Source: Dermanyssus gallinae (taxonomy: Eukaryota; Arthropoda; Arachnida; Mesostigmata; Dermanyssidae). Taken from it: DNA of 64,000 nucleotides. The notes under the pieces are model-generated. The model searched no databases and was not told the DNA's origin. It was given only the letters and a program-made list of their open reading frames with translations. Made by a program: the position numbers and the translations under genes. Where the stretch lies: assembly GCA_003439945.1 (NCBI GenBank), contig QVRM01005405.1:67001-131000 (forward strand), read 5' to 3'. This document shows positions 1 to 12,212 of the stretch, one piece after another (position 1 is the first letter of the stretch; each line of letters starts with the position of its first letter).

Positions 1-318
1 GCCGCTAGCGTTGTCGCTTTTGCCAGCTAAAATCGTCGTCGTCGTGAGCAGAAAAGGCAGTGAAATCGAGAAGACAGGGTAAACGAGAGAGAGAGATAGA
101 GGGAAGAAGGAGAGAGGGAGGGAAAGTGAGAAATAGCTCGATCGCCGGAAGGGCTGCGCGCCCGCGACTGGTGGCCGTCGCAGCCACTCTCGTTCGTTTG
201 CAGTAGCAGCCCCCGCATTCTCATTGCCGCGCGGCGGGCGCCTCCCAAAATCCCCATTCCCGCGCGGCGCGCGCCCTTGCATGCTCATTCCCGCGCAACC
301 GGCGCCCCTGCCTACTTC

Positions 319-333
319 GGGGGGGGGGGGGGG
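319..333. repeat. G15 homopolymer
   Basis: Uninterrupted run of 15 G. A similar interrupted run lies at 644-663. Other G or C runs occur at 7089-7109 (C21), about 3645-3657 (C), about 35487-35500 (C) and about 41564-41574 (G). Confidence 0.9.
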
Positions 334-721
334 CACACCGATGATACGACTGGCAAAAGGGGCAGCAGAAGGCGGCAGGGGAGAGAAGGCTCGCTGACTG
401 ACGATGGCGCACAGTGCCGCGGCACAGTAAGAGACAGAACGTGCGCAACACAGGCAGAAGGGCGGGTAGTGGGACGAAAAAGGGCTGCTGCTGCTGCTGG
501 GAAGCAGACGACACGGGACGAAACATGGGGAAAACGAGAACAACAAGAGGAACAAGCAAGTTTGAGAGTAGAGGAGAAACGGGAACAAGGTAAGAAGAGG
601 TAGGGAGCGAAAAGTAGTGACATAGAAAGCCAAGCCGGCAGTTGGGGGGCGGGGGGGGGGGGGTTGAGAGTGGAGGCAAATAGAGAACAAATGTGAAACG
701 GCGTAGATAAGGTTCAGAGCC

Positions 722-748
722 GAGAGAGAGAGAGAGAGAGAGAGAGAG
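722..748. repeat. (GA)13 microsatellite
   Basis: Uninterrupted GA dinucleotide repeat. Short AG-rich tracts continue on both sides. Confidence 0.9.
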
Positions 749-1299
749 TGAGAGACGGAACGAGGAGAAGAGAGCTGTGGGGGGAGATTGGAGACGTGGG
801 GGTGTCGGTGGTGGCCGTCGTCTTGATGATGATGCTGCTGCTGCTGAGGGGTTTACTATTGCCGTTGTTGCTACTGCTGCTGCCGGGCTTTTCCTACCAC
901 TGTTGGCTATTGGGGCAGTGCTGCTCGGGTTTGGCGCGGCTTTCGGGGCGACGGCTGTCATCAGTTGGCAACATAGACGCTCTCTCTTGTTGGTATTGTT
1001 GTCATCATAGTTGTCGTCGTCGTCGTCATCATTGTCGTCGTAGTAGGCGTTGTTGATATTGTTTCTATTGTGGTTGATGTCGTTGTTGCTATGCTGGTTA
1101 CCGTTGTCGTCGTTGCTGTTGTTGTTGTTGTTGTGATTGTAACTGTTGTCACAATTGTCGCTTAGCCTCTGCAGCCGCTGCAGGCACGGCCGCGGTCGTA
1201 GCAGCGACAGCAGCAGCAACATCGCCGAGGGCTGCTCTCTCTCCCTCTCTCTCTCTCTCTTTCACTTACTCAGTCGCTCCCGCCCGCTCTCCTTCTCTG

Positions 1300-2400
1300 T
1301 CGGTCGGTCTCTCTAACTATCAAAAATTACACCCAACTAGTGCTCTCAGCAGGCGCGTCGTTGTCGTCGTTGTTTCGTCGGTGTTGCTACTGCTGTCGTT
1401 GTAGTAGCGGGGGTGTAGAAAGGGGTGGTCGTCTTGTAGTAGCAGGGGGGTAATCATCTTTAAGTTGTATTATAGTTTTAGCATCAGCAATAGTAACCAT
1501 AGCTGTTCATAGTTGTACTCCGAATAGCTGTATTATCAATTTCTCTAGTACCAATTACTAACTACTACACCTATTCCCTACAACCGAAGTAGCAGTAGTT
1601 AAAAGTTGTCGTAGTAGCGTAGAAAAGTCGTCATTCAGACAACAGCAGCAGCAGAAGCGGTAGAAGATAGTAGCATGGTTAATGGCGGGGGTAGCTATCA
1701 TCTTCGTCGTAACAGTCGTCAAACGGGGCGGGTGGGGTTGCGAGTGTATCCGGGAAGGCGAGAGATGACGGTGCAATCGGCAATCATAGCACTAGCAGTA
1801 ATGGGGGTAGTCGTTCTAGTAGTGGTAGTAGTAGTAATAGTAGTATGTCGAGCCCGGTGGCGTGGTGGGTGCATTCGTCTGCGCCTCGCGACCAGAGGAG
1901 ACACTAGATAGGTGCGCGGGTTCGAGCCCCACCGTTGCCCCACATTTGTATTTATGGGGGTAGTCCGTCTAGGAAGCAATGCGAAAAGCAGTCCCATGGA
2001 CGTTAAATCTTGGCTAAGATTCAGCCCCGAAAGGATTCAGTAATAGTAGTATTGCCGTTTATCCAGCACGACTCGTGCGGTAACAAAACGCACAGTTATC
2101 GTGCTACTAACAATACACGACACCGACGTCGACGGCCGTGACTACCCCATTTATGCCCACCCCCCGCCGTACGCTGACGATAACCCGATCAAGCACAGTA
2201 GCATAATGAACGTAAGCGATACACAAGCGGTTCACAAGCAAACAACATCAAGAGAGGCAACCAACTGTAGGACAGGTTAAGCAGAACCAGAAGAGTCCGA
2301 GTGCTGCGATAATGTCTATGATACCAGCATATATGGACAGATCGACGGAGAGAGAGAGAGATAGAGAGAGAGGATGACGGGGGCGTGTTCTCGCTAAAGT
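1300..2400. other. degenerate trinucleotide DNA around the SINE
   Basis: Apart from the SINE at 1855-2040, this part carries decayed GTA/TAG, TCG and TTG trinucleotide repeats (1340-1850) and a short (GA)n at about 2347-2372. I see no gene. Confidence 0.6.
1855..2040 (+). mobile_element. tRNA-derived SINE, family A, copy 1
   Basis: This segment aligns over about 175 bp, with small gaps, to 41832-42007 in the same orientation. The 5' part looks like a Pol III promoter. A box A-like stretch (TGGCGTGGTGG) lies near 1858-1868, and a box B-like GGTTCGAGCCC lies near 1919-1929. A non-tRNA body follows, with the shared blocks CCCCACATTTG and GGACGTTAAAT. The spacing between the boxes is wider than in a normal tRNA, and there is no closed acceptor stem, so this is a retroposon head and not a tRNA gene. 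No A-tail or clear target duplication was seen. Ends are set by where similarity to copy 2 fades. Confidence 0.75.
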
Positions 2401-3200
2401 TCTCGCGTCATTTCACAGTCGCAGCTTGAAGGGGGACATAAACTCTAACGGAGCTCGGATTTGCACGCAACACTTACGCAACATCATTTAAGCGTTCGGT
2501 ACCGTTGTCGGTACACTCAAATCAACAGCCAGCTCGTTGCAAACGCAAAAGCTTTGGGCCTCTATGCGTCATCGCGTTCGGCTATCACTTCTGCTGCACA
2601 AATTTTTCTATTTGATACAATTAGATCATGATCAATAATTGTAGCTTGTTGTTTTTTTGCCCCAACACTGCGGACCTGTGTTGCCGAAATGAACCTGCTG
2701 CGTCCAACACCGTTAAATGGCGTCAACAGCTACAGCAGCGGCAGCAGTAGGAAAAGCTTACACAATTGCAACACCCTTAACGAGCTTAACAACAAGCGAA
2801 CACAACAACAGTTCGACAAACGAAACAACTACGGTGGACCAGCTAACCATTTAACTATAGCTCTGCGCTCTTCGACGGTTAGAGGTATTCTTCTTAGCAG
2901 AAAGTCATGTTAGGTACATACAAGACAAGATGAATGCCATCATGGGCGAGCGATCTTGATCCACGGACGTTACAGACACGTTGTTAATCGGGCGGAATAA
3001 TTCAGTACAATAGCAACAACAGCCTCTACAAGGAGCCTTAACAAACAACAACAACAACACACGAAACAATTACCCTTCAACAAATGAACAACACTGGAAA
3101 AAGTCGTGGCTCGTATCGCCGAAGCCGTTCAAAGGCAGAGATTCCCGCCGCAACATCAGTCACCCACTATATAGATGGATGGATGTATGTATGAATATAG
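2400..3200. other. complex sequence, nothing recognised
   Basis: Mostly unique sequence with scattered CAA-rich patches (about 2770-2830 and 3005-3060). Reading frames are short and Asn/Ser-rich. No recognisable gene or element. Confidence 0.5.
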
Positions 3201-3215
3201 CGCCCTGGTAAAAAT

Positions 3216-3264
<49 letters not shown>

Positions 3265-3265
3265 C
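3216..3265. repeat. (CAA)16 microsatellite
   Basis: Near-perfect CAA repeat of about 50 nt. Related interrupted CAA tracts follow at 3355-3376 and 3664-3770, with a (CAT)n block at about 3528-3580 between them. The poly-Thr, poly-Asn and poly-Val frames here are products of the repeat. Confidence 0.95.
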
Positions 3266-3527
3266 AGCGAATAATTAGGCGTACATCGTTCTGCAAGGCC
3301 GGAGGCGAGAAGCAAGTACGTGTAGACGTCTGCTTATCTCTCCCCGGCGGCAGCAGCAACAACAACAACAACAACATAATGGCATAGCCAAAATAGGCGC
3401 ACAACTGTCTCTCCTGTTGAAATTAGAGAACGAACGTCAGGCAGTCGTCAGCAGCAGCGTCAACTCCGTAGTCGTTGTAGTTAGTGGTGGTTGTCGAGGA
3501 CGACGACATCGTACGGCAACGTTAGAA

Positions 3528-3770
3528 TCATCACCATCATTATCAGCATCGGCATCATCATCATCATCGTCATCATCATGATTGCCAACGGCATTCATTT
3601 TCTATCCCTATGTCTCCGCATCTGTTGTTGGTGGTGCCGCTACCCCCCCCCCCCCCCGTCAGCAGCAACAATAATAGCCACAACAACAACAACAATAACA
3701 ACAGCAATGATAGCAATGACAACAACAACAACACAACAACAAGCATAACAATAACAACAACGAGAATCAT
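3528..3770. repeat. (CAT)n, C-run and (CAA)n compound repeat
   Basis: CAT units (about 3528-3580), a C-run (about 3645-3657) and interrupted CAA/CAG/CAT units up to about 3770 form one compound low-complexity block. Confidence 0.85.
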
Positions 3771-4845
3771 TGCGACGGCAACGTTAACAATACGAACAGC
3801 ATGATGAAGTACAGCGGCGTCATGATAAACCTCCCCCCCATCTCTCTCTCTCTCTTTCGCTATCTCTCTCTCTCTCACATACATACAAGCACATGCACAT
3901 GTACGTACATACACTCTTATGTGGACGTAATATCTGTTCGCGGTCCACATCGTCGTGGTCGTCGTCGTTGGCTCATACCATTGGCTCAACGAGGACCCTT
4001 CAGTCAACGTCGCTGCCGCCGCCGCCGCCGCCGCTGCTGTTGCTGCTTCTGTCAATGTGCGTACCGGCGCGGCGGTATACATTAGGCATGTCATCATTGT
4101 CGGCGGTGGCGGCCCATTCGGCAAAATGACAAACCGCACCAAAGAGTGACTCGAAAACGACGCCGAGGCTCCCCTCCACCCCCCCCCCCCTCCCCGGGAC
4201 AGGCACTCTAAGGTGGGGAGGTGGGGAGCAGGGGGTGAGCATCGGACCGCTGGAGCCGAGCGGGCGCGCCCGAATGTTGAAACATGCGCGCCCCCGACCC
4301 GACAACAGATCGCGCCGCGCGCATTTTGGAACTCGCTTTGCTTTGCCGTTCGAAACAACGGTCTTGACGACAACAACTACGACGGCGCCGGCGGCAGTAG
4401 CGGCGGACAGAATTGAGCCGGACAGCCAGAAAAGACCCTTACGGAGAGGTGGGGGTTGTACATCAACTCAAAGCTTGACAAAACTACTAGAATTCAGGCA
4501 ATTTTCGAGTTCGAAACATGTGAATTTAAATACATTTATTAAACATACACTTTAATTGTGAAATATGATGGGTGTATATATATTTATATTGTTTTAACGC
4601 ACGTATTACGTAATCTAATTATAATATACACGTGCCTTCAGTAATTTATATTCCGTTGTAATTACAAAAGGTGAACATCGCGTTAGGTACGATATGAATA
4701 GCAGGCAGCAAATTTCATGCATCATAGCAAGGTTACACCGATTTTGATCTGCCTATCTAACAAATGCGTTTAATAAAAATAAATTATGAAAAAAGTTATT
4801 AATAACAGCAATAAGACGGAGATGCGGACGGTGCCGAGAACGACT

Positions 4846-4847
<2 letters not shown>
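3771..4847. other. mixed sequence, no gene seen
   Basis: Contains a (CT)n tract at about 3840-3880, a (CCG/GCT)n patch at about 4012-4045, GC-rich DNA to about 4450, then AT-rich DNA from 4500. The long minus-strand frame over 3576-4376 crosses the repeats and changes character several times, so I treat it as a chance frame. Confidence 0.55.

Positions 4848-4890
<43 letters not shown>
4848..4890. repeat. (TA)21 microsatellite
   Basis: Uninterrupted TA array. A long TA array can extrude as a cruciform. Confidence 0.95.
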
Positions 4891-4894
<4 letters not shown>

Positions 4895-5949
4895 CACATT
4901 ACGATAAGTCAGGAATCCCAATGGCACTATGATCGGCTGACTTGGCAGCTTTAGTCCAGCGCGAAGGGAAGACCCTTCCTGCCTCACATACTACCACAGC
5001 AACGATTTATGTTTTCCGATACGAGTCGCTGTCGTCGCCTTTCAATGTTATTTGTTTAGCCTGACACACCAAACAATAACAACAGCTACAACTACTGCGA
5101 CTTCTCCGACTACTACAACAACTGATATTACTACTACAACTACTTCTAGTCAATTTGGAACAAGGCAACGCAGGCGCGCGAACTGCCGCGGCTCATTTTG
5201 CCGACCGTGATTGGAAGGGTGGCGGGGTTGGGTCGCCCACGAGGTTCGCCTCAATAGGTGCCACTGTTCATCAGCATTGCCACCGTTATCATCACAATTT
5301 TCATCATCATCCTCATCGTCGTTGTCGTCGTCGTCAATATCATCATCATCATCATCATTATGACCACGTCGTCGTCGGAGGCGGCAGCATCGTCAGAGAC
5401 AATTAGGCCAGACGAATCCGAGCCAGAGCTGTCGGCGGAGAGCCAGCAGTATTGCCATCACTGCTACGCCCCTCGATCTCTTGTTCTACTCTGCATCTGC
5501 CGCGACCCCCGAGTCAAACCCCGCGACCCCCCTCGAGCCAAACTGGAGAAACCACTGCCAGGCTGCTAAAGGGCAGAGCGTCGCACTCCCTTCTGTCCGC
5601 CGACAGCCAGCCAGCCAACTCTTCTACGTGCAAGCTACGTATCCTGCATTCGCTATTACATCTCGAAAGTCGTCATCGCCGGCGTTCGTACTCTATCGCC
5701 ATCCTACTGCGTGCGCCCCCTGCCCCCTCAGTCGTCCTGTACTACAGTGAGCACCGTTGGATCTGGTTATCCCTCACTTTCTATCTCTCTTGCATATATA
5801 TATATATATAAATAATATCTCCCTCTCTTTCTGCTATATCTCTCCATTCTTGTTGCTGTTGCCCGGTTGTTCCGCGCTCGTCAGCTGACGGCGCCAGCCT
5901 TACCGCCCTTGTCGTCACGGCTGCTGCTATTGCAGCTCTGGCGCTCCCA

Positions 5950-6015
5950 GTTGCCCACCTTGCCGTCGTATAAACGCCCCCACTCGCCCGCGTTGCCCTC
6001 GTAGAAGCGCCACCA
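5950..6015. repeat. 33-bp tandem duplication
   Basis: Two adjacent 33-bp units (5950-5982 and 5983-6015) match at roughly 26 positions. Because 33 is a multiple of three, each frame shows a repeated peptide. On the minus strand this includes an aromatic repeat containing RFYEG and RLYDG. The frame may be chance. Confidence 0.65.
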
Positions 6016-7088
6016 TCTGCCCCCGTTTCTGCCACCTCGTCGTACCTGGCCTATCTTCTGCCTCAGTCGATCTGTGTCTGTCTGTCTCGAGCGTTTCGAC
6101 CAGCTCGCGCAAGGTAAGGGACGATAACAACGGCGATGATGGCAGTGGTGATGACGACTCGCCTTCTCGCCTCGGGCTGTTGTCGCTGCGTATCCCCCTC
6201 GCATCATCCTGAAGTCCTGAGTCCTGACAGCAGCAGAAGTTGCACCGGCAGCTCACCACTACCACCTTTGGCGGCGTTCTTTCTCCCTATCTATCCCCCC
6301 CCCCTTTCTTGCTTTCTCTCTGTCTTTCGTTTGCGCCTCTCGCTCACACACACTCTCTCTCTTCCTCTCCCTGTGTGTCTCATCGTGTCACACCCCACAC
6401 GGACGGATTCAACTATATCTCCCCGCTCCCCTATACACTGACTGGGTACAGTACAAAGGGATGAAGGGAGAACGAAGAGACACACCAAAAGAGAAACACT
6501 AAAAGATAGGCAGATAAACAGATACCGGTCGGAACCGCTAGATGCTGGTCTTGCCGCTGCTACTGTACGAGATCTTCTATACCTATTCCGCCTTCCGCTG
6601 GCCACTGTCGGCTGTCTCTCAATCCAACTCCCCCCCCCCTCCCCCCGGCCGACCCCCTTCAATCCCCCGTAACCCCCGTAGTCCAGACAGTCGTAGGGAG
6701 GGGCGACGTCGGCAGTGCTCGCAACAGTAAATGTAAACAGGGACGTTCGAGGCGGGGCCGGGTCGGGCCGAGCTAACGATCCAAATACGCGGGCTACGCA
6801 GCTTGCGCCGTTGGCAGTGACAAAGGTGGCAAAGGAAGACACGCGCGTCCACATACACAGCTCACGCACACCCGAGCGTGCGCGTTCACAGGGTCGCGCA
6901 GAGGAACACGGCAGGGTAGGCTAGGGAAGGGTAGGGCAGGAAAGAAAACGACGAAAAGGGTAACGTATCAAAAGTTTGTCATTATTAATAATGAAGAGAG
7001 AATGCGACAACAGACAGGCGATGAATCGGGAGTTGGCTAGGACGTCGAGCGGGCACGCACGCAGACAGACAAGCAGTCAGTCACGTAG

Positions 7089-7109
7089 CCCCCCCCCCCC
7101 CCCCCCCCC
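7089..7109. repeat. C21 homopolymer
   Basis: Uninterrupted run of 21 C. It is the longest single-base run noticed in the window. Confidence 0.95.
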
Positions 7110-7688
7110 GCACAGCGACAACGGTGACAGAAAGAGCCGCTTGGAGATTGCATGAGAGAATGACTGAAGAGGTAGCGGATTCGTCTGACGCACTGACTGA
7201 CGGACTGACACAGAAGTAGAAACAGAAACTCGAGCGTTGGCGGCGGCGGCAACAACAACAGCAACAACAACAACAACTACAATAACGACAATATCGTCAT
7301 TCAAAGCAGCAGCAGTAACAGCATCAATATGACGGCAAGTGCCTGCAGCAACAACAACAACAACAAGTATAAAGCTGCCATAGGACGACGTACAATCTTT
7401 CTATGGCTCGCCTGCTCTCTCTCTCTCTCGCTCTCTGTTTCTTTCTCTCTCTTCTTCTTTTCTGTCGTGCTGTCAGACGGAAACGCCGCTTCACGTTGAC
7501 GGCAGCCCCACCGTGTCGCAAACCCACCCCACGCCCCCGCCCGTTCTCCACATATGCCAGTCTGCGTCGCCGCAGCATTCGTAATCATATCTGAGCGCAG
7601 CTTTCGTTTGCTAATTTTCGACCCCACTGCTGCCCTCTATCTATTCAAGTTGTCCACTTAAAGAGTATCTGTTCGTTCTCTCTGGCGC

Positions 7689-7727
7689 CTCTCTCTCTCT
7701 CTATCTCTCTCTCTATATATATATATC
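7689..7727. repeat. (CT)n-(TA)n compound microsatellite
   Basis: CT repeat units run directly into a short TA repeat. This pyrimidine-to-TA junction recurs elsewhere in the window. Confidence 0.85.
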
Positions 7728-8870
7728 TCACTCGCTGCTATTCTTTTGCGCTTCACCATATCAAAAGAGCTGTGTGCGTCATGCGTAGGCATCATGAGGT
7801 CATAGCTCCGTTTGAGTCCGAATACGAGTCGCCTTCGCTCGTAGGCTCGTCGTGCAAACGGACTTGCACAGTGGGCAACGTTTCGGTACTGAAGGCTATC
7901 TTATATACCCATTCCACACGCAGGCGCCACTAATAAAGCGCTCTAATCCGGTAGTTCATCTCCACTCGTAAGTCTCCAAGCTGGCGCCCCCTCACAAATA
8001 CTTGCACTATACGCGCTGGCTATGCGAGATTGAAGATCGTCCGATAAAGCGCCCGATGCTTAGAGAACAAGCTACTCTTACCAAACGAAGCAGGGCTCTT
8101 TCCTTCCCCGCGGTCCTGGTAGAAACGAAACGGCAGCATTTAACGTGGCGCGATTGATTTTTTTTCTAATAATAAGGTGCACTCTGTCCAACACACGTTG
8201 CACACATGGCCACGCAATCCAGCCACACTATCAAAGCTACCAGCGCACTGCAACCTGGTTTTCACCTTCCTCTGCCAGAAGTGGAAGAAGAAGTTTTGGT
8301 ACGTACACAGCGCGGTATAATTTCCGAAAGCGGACCATCCTTTTATTCATCAGCGCTGTCGTTTGCTGAGTGTAAAACAACGGCAGGGCAACAGGCAAAC
8401 GATTAGAATCGTATAGTCATTAGCGAGGCAAGGTCTCTTGCTAATGCCGTTCGTTGGCGAACTCTAACCAACAGAAGAGAGGCGGAAGCTTTCGAGAGAG
8501 CTAACGTAATCGTCGACGAATTGCAATGAAACTCAACAACGAGAGACGAGGCTCTCTACGCCGCTGCGGTAGTAAAACGTGACAAAACATGGCGTAGGTT
8601 AGGTAGCGGCATCGGTCGACTCAAACGTGCTGCCACCGCGTAGAGCAGGGGAGTCATTGGAACGGGGGGGGGACATTTCCAACTCGTCTTTTCCCTCCTT
8701 ACGCTCGACCTACGTAAGGCATTCGGCTGGCTGTAATCCATTCATTTGTCGTTTATTGCCATCTGCCTGCTTTAGCTACTTTCGCCACCCACACGAACAG
8801 AATCAGGAGCTTCAAGAACAGCAGGGAAACAGTTAGAGTGGGGATCAAATCACCACGACAGGTAACAACA
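7728..8870. other. mostly unique sequence
   Basis: One of the few kilobase-scale parts with little simple repeat. Apart from the candidate exon at 8206-8298, nothing is recognised. A TATATACCC motif lies near 7902, but no initiator or gene can be tied to it. Confidence 0.5.
8206..8298 (+). CDS. possible 5' coding exon, unknown
   Basis: An ATG in a fair context (CACACATGG) opens a frame of 31 complex codons beginning MATQSSHTIK and ending PEVEEEVL. A donor-like GTACGT follows at 8299, with the cut falling between codons. If not spliced, the frame continues to a stop near 8406 (66 codons). Frames this short are common by chance, and no domain or signal peptide is visible. The reason for listing it is non-repetitive sequence together with start context and donor. 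Confidence 0.12.
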
Positions 8871-8875
8871 ACAAT

Positions 8876-8936
8876 ATCAACAGCAAGCGACGCCGACAAT
8901 GGCAACATCAACAGCAAGTGACGCCACAATGGCCAC
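8876..8936. repeat. 31-bp tandem duplication
   Basis: Units 8876-8906 and 8907-8936 both begin ATCAACAGCAAG and share GACGCC and ACAATGG, with one 1-nt gap and a few substitutions. Confidence 0.75.
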
Positions 8937-11900
8937 AACAACAACAACAAATAACGGGAACAGAAATTGGCACTTTAGGCAAATGTAATCTTCATGAGTT
9001 TCGCGCCGATAAAAGATGCCTGTCAGCAGAGGCGGGATGGGTCGATCCCCACCCCGCCTAGAGCCGGGTCGATAAAAGGAGAGACGGTGCAGGGCGGGGC
9101 AGACATAAGAATATACGAGACGACTTTGATTCTTAGAAAATCACCTGCCTACCGCTGCAGAAGCCTAGAAAGCGAGCTCGTAGAAAGGAGAACTGGAGCA
9201 AGATAAACAAAATAACACTTTCTTTTTCTTAGAGAATTTGCTGCTCCTGTCAGATCAAGCAGTCGATCGACAGAGGGGATAAAATACAAAATCTTGGTCG
9301 GTCGGCTGGCTATGCAGAGCGACGCTGTCAACAACAACGTTACCAATTGCCATCAACTATCGTTGCTGTTGTCAATAGCAGAAACGTCAACAACGGGAGC
9401 AAGAGCAGCAACAACAACAATCACAGAAACAATGACATTCTACCATCACCGTCAACAGCAGCCTAAGCAGCAGCAATAATGAAGGTTACTACAATAGCAT
9501 TACTAGCAACAATGGCAGAGATCACGATTACTACAGTTTCTACTCACTGTACGACTTCTACCACCGTTATTACAATAACCACAACAACAACGACAAGCTA
9601 TGACAACAGGGCATATCAATGCAAGCGCAATAAACATGCATAGAAGAGGAGAGGGGAGGTGAGAAGAAGGACAAGGAGGTAAAAGAGAGAGCCTATGTAA
9701 GGAAAGTAGCGCTCGCTCACGTTTGCCCAATGACTTTGCCCCAAGCCCGTTTTGAGATCGGAAGTAGCATTGTTTAGCGTTGTTGTTGTTGTTGTTGTTG
9801 GCGTTGCTATTATAGCTGCTGCGGCTGCCGCTACTACGGCGGCTATTGTTGTTGATGTTGCCGTCGTCTTCGTCGTTGTTTGCGAGTTCGTTCCCAACAT
9901 GCAGCAGTCCTGGCTGTGGAAAAGGCACCCGCCCGCCCGGTGGGTTGTCCCGTCATTCCTCTTGTTGTTAATGTTGATATTGCTGGCTGGGCCAGGGGTA
10001 TGGCCAGAGGCGGGGAGAGGCGGGAACGCGAGATGGGGATCTAACGGGGGGTTCCGAGCGGGAATAGGGCAATAGCGCAAGAGGCAAGAGGGCACCTGGG
10101 AAGTTCGTGGGATTGCGGCGCCGCACAAAGCTGGTGCAAAGAACAACAACTACGAGATGTCTGGTTGGTTGGCTGACACGGCCGAGCTGACTTGTAGCGA
10201 TCGCCGCTTTGCATGGATGCGCAGCGATGGCTGCGGCGCCGGCAAGCGATGACGACGATGACGACGACGACGACGACGGCTAACGGGAGCAACCGCTGCG
10301 AGGCGGCAATTAAAAGTCCCAACTTGCACAACAACAACAACAACAACAGCAACTACTGCAGCAACAACAACAACAACAACTATAACCTCCCAGAAAGTCC
10401 TCCATCGTACGATGGCTCCGGTGAGACGGTTGCCGGCCGGCTGAGTTAATGTAGCACCGGCTGCACTGTTGGCGGTGGTACTGTGGACGTTCGGCGATAG
10501 GTCAGGTGTGTTCGTAGCACCGTCGTAAGCACCGTCGTTGTCGCCAGGGTCGGCCAATGATTGTTGCTCTGAACCCCTGTTGGGGCGGCAAGTGAGACGG
10601 GTCGAGAATGATGCCTCGAAGAGCGGTGGGCGACTTGTCGCCTCGACGACAAGCTCGACGAATGTAGATTCCGCTCGAGCAGTGTTGCTCTTGAAGCGTT
10701 GCGCCTAAAGCCGAACGAAGAACTAGGATCCGAACGTCGCTCCCACGGGAGTTCCCATCGGTGAGACGGGAAATCGCGAACAACATGAAGGCCGCCACTC
10801 CGCTCCGACTAGGTCCCTGCTACAAACTAGGCTCCGTTTGCGACCTCAACGTCAACGTAACGTCGATGTAGATCGTTGTGGGTGCTACTGCTCATGGACG
10901 ACATACAGTGCATGCGAATACACGACGACCGAACGGTAGTAAAAGCAATAACGACAAAAGAAGCAGCAGCAACAGCAACAACAAGAACAACAACAATAGG
11001 AATAACAGCAACAGGAATAACAACGAAAAGAACAATAAGCAAAGAACAAGCACACGGATTTAAGGCAAGGACAACCTTATGAACTGTACATACGCTAAAT
11101 GTGTACCAATGTAAATGCTATCGATGACTGGAGTAACGTTTTCGGTGCGCCACTACTCCCGCTAAAAAGAGACGTGTTTTGGGCGGCGGCAGCAGCGACC
11201 GTCTTCTAGAAGTTGTGGGCGCAGTATAATGGGCGCAGCACTACCGATGTTTTCGATAAGGGCGGTCGGGGAATAGAAGTTCTGAGAGACCTGCGAGTAA
11301 GCCCCACGCCCTCCGGAGGCCATTGCTGGTGCGCCAGTTGCCACTAGAGGAGGCCAAAGGGATCGAAATCGAAATGAGAAAGAACAGGTTGCTGGGCTGC
11401 CGACTCGCGCGCACTGCACGCCGCGCTAACGTGGACCCACGCCTTGGCACACGGCGGCCACAGCCTCCATACAGAGCCGAAGCCGACTTTCAAAGCACGA
11501 GCACCAAAGATAACCAGAAAGAGAGAGAAAGCAACCAACCTAGGTAGCTGGTTGAATAGACAGCGCCGTGAGCACAGATACAAATACATGCGTATAGATA
11601 CACACACACACACGAAGACAGCGTCACACGCGCGTCGCAAATCAACAACAGAACTCGCCGCTTGTCGTTTAGAACTAGCAGCTGCTGGAGACGTTCCGAC
11701 GTGTACTGTCCCAAGTACTCTGCCCTGGTAGCGGTGTTGCGAGGTCGAGAAGGGAGGAAACGTGATTACGGGGGTCACTCTCCTGCTCGCCTGGAGTTGT
11801 CTTATGAGGCGGCGGGGGGGGGGGGTCATAGACCAACTACCAATAGGAAAAGCAGAGACGCAATCGACGCGAACCCTTCAACTATCCTTGCCATAAGTAA

Positions 11901-12175
11901 AGCGGCTACGACGTCGTTGCCTACCATGGAACCAAAAACGAACAGACCAAAAGCAGCCGTCCGCTAAAGTTGCCTAAAGCCTAGGTACGATTGACGGACT
12001 TGATGATACACACGATACATAAATATTTCTTTTTTCTGTCTACACTACTCTAACAAGTAGGGCTAACTTTGAAGTTTATCAATGTGACAGTAGACAATTC
12101 AATATACATTAAATGAGTGCCTATACCGAATAGGCTAAGTGACCAGGGTAAGCAAACAAATTTAAAACAAAAGAG

Positions 12176-12180
<5 letters not shown>
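8937..12180. other. repeat-rich stretch, no gene seen
   Basis: Holds CAA-rich DNA (9320-9480), TTG/GCT units (9776-9880), a GAC run (about 10244-10280), CAA/CAG (10327-10380) and CAA/CAG (10950-11060). GC-rich unique DNA lies at 10430-10850 and 11200-11480. The alternating blocks give long Asn-, Val- and Leu-rich frames on opposite strands. None has a convincing coding character. Confidence 0.55.
10244..10380. repeat. (GAC)n and (CAA)n blocks
   Basis: An ACG/GAC trinucleotide run at about 10244-10280 is followed by CAA/CAG units at 10327-10380. Confidence 0.85.

Positions 12181-12210
<30 letters not shown>
12181..12210. repeat. (AT)15 microsatellite
   Basis: Uninterrupted 30-nt AT array. 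Confidence 0.95.

Positions 12211-12212
<2 letters not shown>

Larger units (their letters stand above)
1..1300. other. repeat-rich stretch, no gene seen
   Basis: Purine-rich DNA (1-800) passes into degenerate trinucleotide DNA (about 810-1230: TTG, TCG, CTG and CAT units) and a (CT)n tract at 1235-1262. Notable simple tracts are G15 at 319-333, a second G-run at 651-663 and (GA)13 at 722-748. The long minus-strand frame across 221-1222 is Ser/Pro/Asn/Asp low complexity, as expected from these repeats, and is not called as a gene. Confidence 0.7.
4891..7688. other. microsatellite-rich stretch, no gene seen
   Basis: Holds ACT/ACA-rich DNA (5080-5150), a CAT/CGT block (about 5270-5365), (TA)9 at about 5795-5811, pyrimidine-rich DNA (6290-6460), C-runs, C21 at 7089-7109 and CAA-rich DNA (7240-7370). 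A donor-like GCAAG|GTAAGG lies near 6110 on the + strand, but the frames upstream are Ser/Pro/Ala low complexity, so no exon is called. Confidence 0.55.

Noticed and set aside
221..1222. 333-codon frame on the minus strand, the longest in the window
   Set aside because: It is built from trinucleotide and CT repeats (Asn, Asp, Ser, Pro and Leu runs) with no complex block or motif.
3576..4376. 266-codon minus-strand frame
   Set aside because: It runs through CAA, CAT and C-run repeats and GC-rich DNA, and its composition changes with each repeat. No coding signal.
6061..6115. exon before the donor-like GCAAG|GTAAGG near 6110
   Set aside because: The frames before it are Ser/Leu low complexity or interrupted, and no acceptor or start was found.
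5881..6207. minus-strand frame with aromatic repeat (RFYEG, RLYDG)
   Set aside because: The repeat follows from a 33-bp tandem duplication, and a second minus-strand frame is equally open. No match to a known repeat family could be argued.
8876..8936. CRISPR-like repeat
   Set aside because: Only two adjacent units without spacers, in eukaryote-like DNA. It is a tandem duplication.
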